NCBI RefSeq assembly: GCF_000807775.2
Contig: NZ_CP047385.1
Coordinates: 3,658,001 to 3,722,000 of the forward strand
From: Pandoraea fibrosis
Lineage (GTDB): Bacteria; Pseudomonadota; Gammaproteobacteria; Burkholderiales; Burkholderiaceae
DNA length: 64,000 nucleotides
Direction: 5' to 3'
Shown here: positions 43,411 through 51,671 of the stretch, piece by piece
How the letters are laid out: every line of letters begins with the position of its first letter
How positions within the stretch are numbered: position 1 is the stretch's first letter
Made by a program: the position numbers and the translations under genes
The notes under the pieces: generated by a model
The model's input: only the letters and a program-made list of their open reading frames with translations
What the model was told of the DNA's origin: nothing
The model's database searches: none

Positions 43411-44890
43411 GGTCGACGCAGCGCTCCATCAGTTTGAGCAGTCCGTCGCCGGGCGCATCGGCATCCACATGCGCCGTATGCACCGCGATGTGACCGCTCT
43501 GGAAATCGACGTCGTACTGTTGACGCAAGAGTGTCTCGACGCGCAACAGATAGCCATCGATCCCGTGTTCGTCGGTAATCGGCATCAAGGCGATAGCGAT
43601 CTGCCGACGCGGTGTGCCGATGGTCCACAGCGCATCGAGCGCCCTGCGCTGACGCACCGTTTGTTCGAACAGCGAGTCGCCTCGCGCACCGCGTGGGAAC
43701 GCCAGCGCAACCAGCGAAGACTCGATGCCGCTTGCGCGTTTGAGCCGCGCCAGACGGCCCAGCTCGAGCGCGAAATCGTAAGGCGCTTGCGGTACCGACT
43801 CGCGCACACTGGCCACCAATGGCTGATGCGCCACTCCATCGGCGTAGTAGGCAAGCAGGACCAGCAGCAATTGCAGATTGTCGTGATTGAGCGCGAGGAA
43901 CGGCATGCGACGTACGATCAGCACACTGACCAACGTGCCATCGCTATCGAGCAACGGCGCGCAGGCGAGATAGGGGCTGGTGTCGCCGGCGGGGTCGTCA
44001 GCGCGCACATGCGCGAGCGTCCCCTCCTGAAGACAATGCTGGACCAGCGGATCGTCCGCATCGGGCTCGAAGCCCTCGCCGACCCGGGCAATGGGCGTGG
44101 TGACGAGCCGTCCCGCGCGCACCGGGAATAACGAGGCGACTTCGATCTGGCACGTCAGTGAGGCGAATTCGAGCATTGGCTGCGCATTCGGCAGCCCGCC
44201 CGCGTGCCCATGCACGTCCCCGGCCCGCCGCACCGTCAGATCGCGCAAACGCGTCAACGCATCACGCAACGTCACCGGGCGCGCCAGCAAATCGCGCTCA
44301 AGCCGTTCGTGCGAGACCCGCAGGAGATAGTGGTTGTGCGTGATGGCGACGAGCCGGTCGCTGAAATACGCATTGATGCCCTGCGCCCGATTGGCCCGGT
44401 GAGACCAGATGTCGCAGAAATGCCCGGCAATCAGGACCACCGTCATGCCGCCGGCAAAGTGCACCATCGGGAACGGTCCGCCCGCCGGTGCACACAGCGC
44501 GTACCAGGCGGCCACGAGCACCAGTCCGCTCGCCGTTCCCGCCAGCGCCCCGTATCGCAATGCAGCGATGAGTGACGTGAGCCATAACCACGGGAACTGC
44601 GTGTAAAGCAGTAACGGATCGTCCGGACGCAACCGCCAGGCGACGAGCACCGCAAGCGCCGTGCCGCCCAGCACTTCCAGCATGGCAAACGGACGTGCGA
44701 TGGCTGGCGCAATCCAGCGCCCCCACCGCCCGAGATTGCCGAGCGGCTGCGAGCTGCGCACGCGTGCCGGCGACTGGGCATTGCGTGCCGGTTCGGCTTC
44801 GTTGGGCGTAGCGGCGGTCACGTGGTGTTCGCGGAAATTGAGATCAATCGGGGGCGCACGCGCGGCATCGATGGCTTCGCGTTTTCGCAT
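43403..44890 (-). CDS. pelD: c-di-GMP receptor PelD
   Basis: 495 residues. Four hydrophobic segments (AMLEVLGGTALAVLVAW onward) lead to a GAF domain and a degenerate GGDEF domain. The active-site motif of the GGDEF domain is lost, but an RxxD site is present as Arg416-Ala-Leu-Asp419, matching in position the c-di-GMP-binding inhibitory-type site of Pseudomonas PelD. Binding of c-di-GMP should switch on Pel synthesis. It is the first pel gene here; pelA, pelB and pelC are not adjacent. Confidence 0.88.
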   Translation of the reverse strand: MRKREAIDAARAPPIDLNFREHHVTAATPNEAEPARNAQSPARVRSSQPLGNLGRWGRWIAPAIARPFAMLEVLGGTALAVLVAWRLRPDDPLLLYTQFPWLWLTSLIAALRYGALAGTASGLVLVAAWYALCAPAGGPFPMVHFAGGMTVVLIAGHFCDIWSHRANRAQGINAYFSDRLVAITHNHYLLRVSHERLERDLLARPVTLRDALTRLRDLTVRRAGDVHGHAGGLPNAQPMLEFASLTCQIEVASLFPVRAGRLVTTPIARVGEGFEPDADDPLVQHCLQEGTLAHVRADDPAGDTSPYLACAPLLDSDGTLVSVLIVRRMPFLALNHDNLQLLLVLLAYYADGVAHQPLVASVRESVPQAPYDFALELGRLARLKRASGIESSLVALAFPRGARGDSLFEQTVRQRRALDALWTIGTPRRQIAIALMPITDEHGIDGYLLRVETLLRQQYDVDFQSGHIAVHTAHVDADAPGDGLLKLMERCVDHA

Positions 44891-45189
44891 ACCATCGAAA
44901 TGCCCAGCGCGGAACGTGGGCGTTCGCGCAAGCGCTGCGCGATGGCGGTTCGCATGATTCCCCGTTAACGGAATGTGCCCTGCCAGGCGTCTTCGGCCGG
45001 GGCCCTGCGCGACGGATCGGCAGTTCTCGTGGCAATACCCGTCGCTCCCGTCCCGCGATACTTCCCCGTCGGGACGGCCTGTGACTGCAGATCCGAACTG
45101 ATCTCTTATGTTTGATGGGATTGCACTTTACACACGCTCAGTCCTACTTTCGTCCCCATTTTTTCGCGCCGCACATCCGCATGAATCCT
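44891..45189. other. Intergenic stretch upstream of pelD
   Basis: About 300 bases between the phosphodiesterase stop and the pelD start, with an AT-richer part near 45095-45175. It presumably holds the pel promoter. No clear operator or hairpin was found. Confidence 0.4.
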
Positions 45190-46017
45190 TCAGGAGACCG
45201 ATTCACCGTCGAACGAATACGGGCCGTCGTGTGGGCCGACATACGCCAAATGCGTGCGCACGCCCGCCCCCGGTTCCCACAGGTGCAACGCGAAGCCCGG
45301 CGGCTCCAGCGTGATCGATCCCGGTGCACCGGGCGCGAGTCCAAGCGTGATCTGATGCGCCGTCGACACACAGGTGCTTGCCATGATGCCCGGCGCCCCT
45401 TGCACGCTCGCCTGGATGCTGCGATGCAGATGACCACAGATCACTCGCTCAACGTGACGATAGCGTGACGTCACACGCGCGAAACCTGCCCGACCCTGCG
45501 CCGTCAGGCCGTACCCATCCATGAATTCGATGCCGGTGTCGAACGGCGGATGATGCATGGCGATGATCGTTGGACGTCCCTCGCACGCATGCAGTTGTTC
45601 ATCGAGCCATGCGAGTCGCGTCTCGCACAAATGACCGCCGGCGTTCGGTGGGTCCTGCGTGTCGAGCGCGAGCACGGTAAGCGGCCCCAGATCGACGCGG
45701 TACTGCACAAACTCGCTGGCCGTATGGAGATAGGCATGCTCCGGAAATGCAGCACGCACCCCCTCTCGGTGATCGTGATTTCCCACGACCAGATACACCG
45801 GAATTGCGAGCGCCGTCAGGCACTCGCGAAGTACTTCGTATTCCGAAAAATGTGGCGTATCGACGAGGTCGCCGGTCGCGATGACCGCATCAGGCCTCGG
45901 TGTCCAGCGATTGATGGTCGCAATCGCACGGCGCAAGGCTTGCGCGGTATCGACGCGACCGCAGGCAAGCCAGCCGGGGCGCGTAATGTGAAGGTCCGTA
46001 ATCTGACAAAGCAGCAT
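45190..46017 (-). CDS. Calcineurin-like phosphodiesterase (CpdA/GpdQ type)
   Basis: 275 residues. The two-metal site is complete: Asp and His in ITDLHI, ATGDLVD, VGNHDHR, His in AMHHPP and GHLHRS. Such class III enzymes hydrolyse cyclic nucleotides or glycerophosphodiesters in the cytoplasm. Which substrate it uses cannot be decided. It lies upstream of pelD in the same direction, 300 bases apart, so a functional link to Pel or nucleotide signalling is possible but unsupported. Confidence 0.85.
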   Translation of the reverse strand: MLLCQITDLHITRPGWLACGRVDTAQALRRAIATINRWTPRPDAVIATGDLVDTPHFSEYEVLRECLTALAIPVYLVVGNHDHREGVRAAFPEHAYLHTASEFVQYRVDLGPLTVLALDTQDPPNAGGHLCETRLAWLDEQLHACEGRPTIIAMHHPPFDTGIEFMDGYGLTAQGRAGFARVTSRYRHVERVICGHLHRSIQASVQGAPGIMASTCVSTAHQITLGLAPGAPGSITLEPPGFALHLWEPGAGVRTHLAYVGPHDGPYSFDGESVS

Positions 46018-46273
46018 GAAAGCGATTCCTCAAAAGCGTCCGGCGGTGCGGCCCGTTCACCGCTATTCGAGTGTAGGACGCACGCAGCGGCGCGTGATCT
46101 ATCGTGCGGCGCTACGCTAGTTAAGTCAGATGACACGCCAATGAATTCCAGGCAATCCAGATACGGCAACCGCCATGCCAACCAAAAGTCGGCCCGCTAC
46201 GCAACCCCTAAAACGTTAGGGAAACCTCCAAAGCCCGCCCAGCAAGGGATTGCGAGCGACGGTGACCGGAGAT

Positions 46274-46294
46274 GCCCGCAGTTACCGGGCTTTT
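46274..46294 (+). terminator. Terminator-like hairpin with no upstream gene on its strand
   Basis: GCCCG (46274-46278) and CGGGC (46286-46290) pair around a 7-base loop, followed by TTTT. No rightward protein gene precedes it within the window for more than 9 kb, so it may end a small RNA. Confidence 0.45.
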
Positions 46295-46511
46295 ACCATC
46301 AAGAACAAGAAAGTACGCGACATAGCACAACAAAATCGCCGCAAACCGTTGTCAGGACTGGCCCTCAGCCCGCCGATGGCTCTATAATGCGGCTGCCCGG
46401 CCAGTGCCGGCGCCCTCTCGATACGTGACGAGGCGAATCTTCGGATTGCGTTTGCATAACGTGCCGAGAAGGCGATACTCTGGCGTGCGCCGCGTGCCTT
46501 ATGGCGCGGAT

Positions 46512-46553
46512 ACAACACCGACACTCGCCAAATGGCGGAAGTGTTAGAGTTGT
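46512..46553. repeat. Long dyad upstream of the HU gene
   Basis: ACAAC and GTTGT form outer arms, and ACACTCGCCA with TGGCG-GA-AGTGT the inner arms, around an AA centre. The 42-base near-symmetrical element ends 34 bases before the HU start codon. It may be an operator or a hairpin in the leader RNA. Confidence 0.5.
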
Positions 46554-46587
46554 CGCCGGTATTCACCACCTCTCAAGGGAAACACAC

Positions 46588-46866
46588 ATGAACAAACAGG
46601 AACTGATCGACGCCGTCGCTGGCGAAACGGGTGCAAGCAAGGCTCAAACCAGCGAAACTCTCGACGCCGTGCTTGAGGCGGTCAAGAAAGCCGTCGCCAA
46701 GGGTGACACGGTTCAGTTGATCGGCTTCGGCTCATTCGGCTCGGGTAAGCGCGCTGAGCGTACCGGCCGCAACCCGAAGACGGGCGAAGCGATCAAGATC
46801 GCAGCTGCCAAGACCGTGAAGTTCACGGCTGGCAAGGCGTTCAAGGACGCCGTGAACAAGCGGTAA
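46588..46866 (+). CDS. hupB: DNA-binding protein HU-beta
   Basis: 92 residues, the usual HU size. [20 protein letters not shown], then [19 protein letters not shown] with the DNA-intercalating Arg-Asn-Pro tip and the basic beta arms, are classic. It bends and compacts DNA. ATG 46588 follows AAGGGA. In many proteobacteria hupB follows lon, but no lon lies upstream here. The dyad in front and the strong terminator after suggest a single-gene unit. Confidence 0.95.
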   Translation: MNKQELIDAVAGETGASKAQTSETLDAVLEAVKKAVAKGDTVQLIGFGSFGSGKRAERTGRNPKTGEAIKIAAAKTVKFTAGKAFKDAVNKR

Positions 46867-46880
46867 CACCAGTTGCGCGC

Positions 46881-46910
46881 AGGCCGGCCTCCGTGCCGGC
46901 CTATCTTTTT
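46881..46910 (+). terminator. Rho-independent terminator of hupB
   Basis: AGGCCGGC and GCCGGCCT pair around a 6-base loop, followed by ATCTTTTT, 15 bases after the hupB stop. Confidence 0.92.
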
Positions 46911-47252
46911 GCCTGCATGGCTGCCTTGCGGCATGTGGCATTGGATAAGCGTCACATCATCCTCTCGCGAGGACCACGACTGATGTGATGTTGCGCGCCT
47001 CGCGGGTGTCCTGCACACCGAACTTCGGAGACAGGCGCCCGCGACAGCAGCACCCTGCCCGGCCTTCGCGTCGACGCTGCCTGCCAATGCATTTCGGCAA
47101 TCCCCCTCCCATACCCCGCCGTACCCCTCGTTACGCCCCCACCGTTTCGGCTCATACAACCGACAGGCTTTCGTAAATCGCGTTGCATCGTGCCCCGCGT
47201 CATCGGGTCGCCCCCCATTTTTTCCCGGCTCATTTCCCAAAGCATCTATGCT
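46911..47252. other. Intergenic stretch before the CHAD gene
   Basis: About 340 bases with no gene, hairpin or repeat that I can support. It should include the CHAD gene promoter. Confidence 0.4.
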
Positions 47253-48290
47253 ATGTTGCGTGACATGACACGCGCGACGACAGCGGCCATCGCCGCCTCC
47301 GGAGAGGTTTCGCCCGCGACCGCTTCAGCCGACGCGGACGCTATCGTGCCGCTCGACGCCGCCGATATGCGGCGCATGTCCGCAGCGCATTTGCTGGTCA
47401 CGCTGGCTTCACTCCCGCTGAGACAGTGGCCGTCATTGCCGCACGAGCCAGCGAGCGACGCGCGCGGCGCGGCCTTCGATCCGGAAGCCATTCATCAGTT
47501 GCGCATTGCAACGCGACGATTGCGCGCGCTGATCAACGTCTTTTCACCCTGGCTCAAGCCCCGCTGGCATCGTCGACTCAAGGCGGAATTGCGCTGGCTC
47601 GGCCATACGATGGGCCCCGCGCGCGATGCCGACGTGTTAGCGACAACGACCCTGCCGGCACTACGCACGGAACATCCCGATATCGACTGGCCCGCCATTG
47701 ACGCCCACGTGGCGACACTGCGCAGCGACGCCCGCGCGCATGCCGCCGAGGCGCTGGCCAGCGAACGTCAACGGGCCTTGCATGCGTTGCTGTTGAAGGC
47801 GTTTGGTATCGGAGAGAACGGCCGCGCCGAACGACAGGCCGCCAAGGCATTGCGACGCCCCTCGCGCACACCGGGGAAGCGGCCGCGCGCGTTGGCAAAG
47901 CACGCTCGTAACGTGCTCCGGGCTCGCTACATTTCGCTATTTCCGGATTGCCGCCAGTTGGCGATGCTCGACACCGAGCAGTTGCACGCGTTGCGCGTGA
48001 AGATCAAGAAGGCCCGCTACAGCGCCGAAGCATTGACGCCATGGCTGCGCAAATCGGTCCGCCTGCCCTACCAGGACACCCTGCACGCAGCACAGTCCCT
48101 GCTGGGGCACCTTAACGATGCCGTTGTGGCCCAGCGCGTCTTCGAGGACGCGCCGATCTCGGCCGCGCAGCGCGACGTTCTGATCGGACGCCTCGACACG
48201 ATTATCGTGAACGCCACCAGTCGCGCCGCCCACGTGGTTTGCCAGTTACCCGACGCGCATACCCTCGAGCGCGGCATGCGCAAGGGCTGA
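47253..48290 (+). CDS. CHAD-domain protein
   Basis: 345 residues. The conserved histidine alpha-helical domain appears twice: DPEAIHQLRIATRRLRALIN near residue 80 and LHALRVKIKKARYSAEAL near 250. CHAD domains bind polyphosphate and often sit at polyphosphate granules; here there is no fused CYTH/triphosphatase domain. The start is uncertain: ATG 47253 and ATG 47265 are both possible, and the frame is open back to 47190; none has a strong ribosome site. Confidence 0.82.
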   Translation: MLRDMTRATTAAIAASGEVSPATASADADAIVPLDAADMRRMSAAHLLVTLASLPLRQWPSLPHEPASDARGAAFDPEAIHQLRIATRRLRALINVFSPWLKPRWHRRLKAELRWLGHTMGPARDADVLATTTLPALRTEHPDIDWPAIDAHVATLRSDARAHAAEALASERQRALHALLLKAFGIGENGRAERQAAKALRRPSRTPGKRPRALAKHARNVLRARYISLFPDCRQLAMLDTEQLHALRVKIKKARYSAEALTPWLRKSVRLPYQDTLHAAQSLLGHLNDAVVAQRVFEDAPISAAQRDVLIGRLDTIIVNATSRAAHVVCQLPDAHTLERGMRKG

Positions 48291-48322
48291 GCCGCACACG
48301 GCGGGCATCAGATCGTTCCCCC

Positions 48323-50743
48323 TCATGCGACCTTTGCCCTCAGCAGGCGCATACCGTTGGCAATCACCAGCAGGCTGGCGCCCACGTCGGCGAACACTGC
48401 CATCCACAGCGACGCCAGCCCTGCAATGGCCAGCGCAAAGAACACCGCCTTGATAGCGAGCGCCACGGCGATGTTCTGCTTGAGCACGGTCGCCGAGCGC
48501 CTGGACAACGCGAGAAACGCCGGCAGCTTGCGAAGATCGTCGTCCATCAACGTGACGTCGGCCGTCTCGAGCGCGCTATCGGTACCGGTCACCCCCATCG
48601 CGAAACCGACGTCTGCCGCCGCCAGTGCCGGCGCGTCGTTGATCCCGTCGCCAACCATGCCGACGTGCCCGAATGTCTCGCGCAACGCGCAGACCGCCTG
48701 CCATTTGTCTTCCGGCAGCATTTCTGCACGCACTTCGGTCACCCCCGCCTGCTCGCCGATCACCTGCGCAGTGGCGCGGTTGTCGCCCGTCAGCATGACG
48801 GTGCGAACGCCCATTTGCGTCAAGCGCGCGACCGCTTCGCGGCTTTCCTCTCGCAACGTATCCGCTACGGCAAGCACCGCAAGCGCCTGCGTTTCACTGG
48901 CCAGCACGATGGCCGTGCGAGCCTGCGCTTCGAGACGCGCCAATTCTGCTTCCACGCGGGCGTTACACACGCCAAGCGATTCGATCAGACGGTGATTGCC
49001 GAGGTAGTACAACGTTTGGCCCACGCGCCCCTTCACGCCGATGCCAACGAGCGCCTCGAAGTCCGTCACCGGCGGGAGGGCACCCAGACCTGCCTGGGTA
49101 TAGCCGTCGACAACCGCGCGCGCAATCGGATGTGTTGTCTGCGCATCGAGTGCGGCGGCGAGCGTCAATGCTTCGTCATGCGACGTTTCGCCCAGCGGCA
49201 CCACATCGGTCAAGCGCGGCTCGCCGCGGGTGAGCGTGCCTGTCTTGTCGACGGCCACCGTCCTGATCAGACGGCCACTCTCCAGAAATGCGCCCCCCTT
49301 GATCAGGATGCCGGCACGCGCCGCTGCCGTCAGACCGCTCACGACCGTCACCGGCGTCGATATCACCAGCGCACACGGACAAGCGATCACCAGCATCACA
49401 AGCGCCTTGTAGATCCATGGCGACCAGGCCAGACCGAAAGCCAGCGGCGGTACAAGCGCGACGAGCAGTGCGCAGAGCACGACGACCGGCGTGTAGATAC
49501 GCGAAAATTTATCGACGAAGCGCTGCGTCGGCGAACGTTGCTGCTGCGCCGTCTCGACGATGCGCACGATCCGCGCGAGCGTCGTATCGCCCGGCACAAC
49601 GCTCGTGCGATACACGATGAGACCGCTCTCGTTGATGCTGCCCGCATAGACGTCGTCGCCCACCGTCTTGTCGACGGGTACGCTCTCCCCCGTAATCGAG
49701 GCTTGATTCAGTGCAGAACTGCCTTGCTCGATCACGCCGTCGATGGCAATGCGCTCGCCCGGACGCGCACGCACGCGCGCCCCGATCGACAGCGACGCCG
49801 CAGGCACATCCGCCCACGAGCCATCCGCCTGTTCGACCGATGCCTGATCCGGTGCCAGACGCATCAACGCTTCTACGGCGCGCCGCGCCCGCGTAAGCGA
49901 CGCCGCTTCCAGCTTTTCCGAAAGCGCAAAGAGAACGATCACCATGGCGGCTTCCGGCCACTGACCGATGCACATCGCACCGATCACGGCCAGCGACATC
50001 AGGAAATGGATGTTCAGCGTGAAGTGCCGTAACGCGATCCAGCCCTTCTTGAGGGTCGGCAGACCGCACGCCAGAATGGCGACGACAACCATGGCACCGA
50101 CCCACGGGCTGTGCTCGGGCACCCCCGACCACACCGCGACCTCGCTTGCCGCTGCCAGTACACCGCCCGCGGCCAGACGCAGGACGTCGCGTCCGTGGTT
50201 CGCGGGCGGTGGCGCCGAGTTCGCGCTGTCGGCGACGAGCGGCACCGGCGTCATGCCCAGCTTGCGCAGTGTGTCGGCGACCATCGCCCCATGCTGCGTG
50301 ACATCGGAGGTCGAGGCGTTTTCGTCGAAGACGACCGTCAGTTCGCGCTTGAGAAGATTGAAATACAGCGCGTCGACGCCGGGTCGGCGCTCGAGTTGAT
50401 CGCGGATGAGGCGCTCCTCCGTCGGACAGTCCATCTGATCGATGCGGAATCGGGCTTGCGGCGCGCCCGTCGATGGGATCGGCGCCGCGGGCGTCAAAAT
50501 GGTGTCACCTGCGCAACAGGACGATCCCTCATGCCGATGCACCGCGCCGGACGCCCGGGATGCCGCATGATCGTGCGAGTGCCCATGTTCGTGGTCGCGC
50601 CCGTGGCGATGGTCATGTGAATGATCGTGCTGATGCCCCTGATCGTGACGATGCGCATGAACCGGGGCTTCCCCGTGGTCATGCGCCTTGCGATCGGCCG
50701 CTGCCGAGCCCGCCAGACGTGCCGACTCCGAGGGGTTGGACAT
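48323..50743 (-). CDS. cadA: Heavy-metal P1B-type ATPase (Cd/Zn/Pb exporter)
   Basis: 806 residues. A His/Asp-rich tail (about 20-60) and a CC pair (SSCCAGD) precede a metal-binding domain of DCPTEE type, as in ZntA/CadA. Then come the membrane metal site CPC (VIACPCALVIS), phosphorylation site DKTGT, hinge GDGINDAPAL and an HP motif (TTHPIA). These identify a P1B-2 exporter for Zn/Cd/Pb at the inner membrane. The divergent MerR-type gene and the shared operator support metal induction. Which metal dominates is not decidable. Confidence 0.9.
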   Translation of the reverse strand: MSNPSESARLAGSAAADRKAHDHGEAPVHAHRHDQGHQHDHSHDHRHGRDHEHGHSHDHAASRASGAVHRHEGSSCCAGDTILTPAAPIPSTGAPQARFRIDQMDCPTEERLIRDQLERRPGVDALYFNLLKRELTVVFDENASTSDVTQHGAMVADTLRKLGMTPVPLVADSANSAPPPANHGRDVLRLAAGGVLAAASEVAVWSGVPEHSPWVGAMVVVAILACGLPTLKKGWIALRHFTLNIHFLMSLAVIGAMCIGQWPEAAMVIVLFALSEKLEAASLTRARRAVEALMRLAPDQASVEQADGSWADVPAASLSIGARVRARPGERIAIDGVIEQGSSALNQASITGESVPVDKTVGDDVYAGSINESGLIVYRTSVVPGDTTLARIVRIVETAQQQRSPTQRFVDKFSRIYTPVVVLCALLVALVPPLAFGLAWSPWIYKALVMLVIACPCALVISTPVTVVSGLTAAARAGILIKGGAFLESGRLIRTVAVDKTGTLTRGEPRLTDVVPLGETSHDEALTLAAALDAQTTHPIARAVVDGYTQAGLGALPPVTDFEALVGIGVKGRVGQTLYYLGNHRLIESLGVCNARVEAELARLEAQARTAIVLASETQALAVLAVADTLREESREAVARLTQMGVRTVMLTGDNRATAQVIGEQAGVTEVRAEMLPEDKWQAVCALRETFGHVGMVGDGINDAPALAAADVGFAMGVTGTDSALETADVTLMDDDLRKLPAFLALSRRSATVLKQNIAVALAIKAVFFALAIAGLASLWMAVFADVGASLLVIANGMRLLRAKVA

Positions 50744-50785
50744 GTGAACTCCTGATTGTCTGATCCGTGTTACCCTGCATTCAAA

Positions 50786-50806
50786 ACCCTGTAGTGACTA
50801 CGGAGT
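50786..50806. promoter_or_regulatory. MerR-type operator of the cadA promoter
   Basis: ACCCTGTAGT, a central G, and ACTACGGAGT form a near-perfect dyad. For leftward transcription to cadA, TTGACT (complement of 50804-50809) is a -35 box, and TTGAAT 19 bases further is a -10 box. The over-long 19-base spacer is the hallmark of MerR-family activated promoters. Confidence 0.85.
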
Positions 50807-50811
50807 CAAGC

Positions 50812-51282
50812 ATGAAAATCGGCGAATTGGCCCGAGCAGCGGGCACCGATGTCGAAACCATCCGCTATTACGAGCGCGCGGGCCTGCTGTCGGCGCCGCC
50901 GCGGACCGACGCCGGCTATCGCACCTACGGCCACGACCATCTGGAAGCACTGCGCTTCATCCGCCATTGCCGCTCGCTCGATATGCCCCTCGCGGATGCA
51001 AAGCGACTGAGCGAACTCGCCCACGACACGAGCGTGACGTGTGAAGACGCCAACCAACTGATCGAAGCGCATCTCGCCCGTGTGCACTCGCGAATTCATG
51101 AGTTGCAGGCGCTCGAACAGCAACTGCTGCACCTTCAGGCGCAATGCCGGAGCCGTCACGAAACCAGTGATTGCGGCATTCTGCGAGCCCTCATGCAGGG
51201 CGCGCACGGCGAAGCCTGCGCTTGCCATACCGATACCGATCCCATCGAAGTCGCCTGCGATCACGAACATCTGCATACATAG
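50812..51282 (+). CDS. cadR: MerR-family metal-responsive regulator (CadR/PbrR type)
   Basis: 156 residues. The winged helix MKIGELARAAGTDVETIRYY is followed by a dimer coiled coil and metal-binding cysteines at Cys77 (TCEDAN), Cys112 and Cys121, the arrangement of CadR/PbrR. A Cys/His-rich tail (ACACHTD...CDHEHLHT) probably binds extra metal. ATG 50812 lies six bases after the operator. It should activate the divergent cadA gene in response to Cd, Pb or Zn. Confidence 0.88.
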   Translation: MKIGELARAAGTDVETIRYYERAGLLSAPPRTDAGYRTYGHDHLEALRFIRHCRSLDMPLADAKRLSELAHDTSVTCEDANQLIEAHLARVHSRIHELQALEQQLLHLQAQCRSRHETSDCGILRALMQGAHGEACACHTDTDPIEVACDHEHLHT

Positions 51283-51671
51283 ACCGAAAGAGCGTCACCC
51301 CATCGGTGACGCGTTCCCCGCCGGTCTTGTCGGCGCTCTCGTCGCACTGGTCGCAGCTCGTCGCTTCATGCGGCGCGCGCCAGCCTCCCCCTTCGTCAGA
51401 CAGCGCACATCGCCCGCACCGAGCGGCGCACGACCGTCGCGTGCCTTTCAAACGCTTTCGCCATGGTATTGCGCTGAACGCCGCAATGATTGTGATGAAT
51501 GCCGTATTCCCCGCAAAAGCAGGGGCAAATCAGCATAGTTTCTATACAATGTCCCGCACGCGGCGCACCAGTAGCCAATCGTTCGCATGAACCGCCATGG
51601 CGTGCCGCGCAGGAAGTGCGCATCGATATGTCGCAATCCGTTCCAATTTTTGTTCATTTGTCGGAGACCTT
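51283..51671. other. Intergenic stretch before the sulfide:quinone reductase gene
   Basis: 389 bases without a supportable gene. The part near 51530-51560 is AT-richer (TATACAAT) and may be the promoter of the sulfide:quinone oxidoreductase gene. Confidence 0.4.

Larger units (their letters stand above)
46018..46587. other. Long intergenic region with hairpins before the HU gene
   Basis: 570 bases between divergent genes. It contains a rightward terminator-like hairpin at 46274-46294, a TATAAT hexamer at 46383-46388 that could be a promoter -10 element, and a long dyad at 46512-46553. No protein-coding frame in it looks real. A small RNA is possible. Confidence 0.45.

Noticed and set aside
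46383..46388. TATAAT hexamer as a promoter for hupB
   Set aside because: No matching -35 box at 16-18 bases upstream, so it is only mentioned in the region entry.
48239..50032. Long rightward open frame opposite the metal ATPase gene
   Set aside because: The composition is that of an antisense shadow in high-GC DNA; the leftward frame carries all P-type ATPase motifs.
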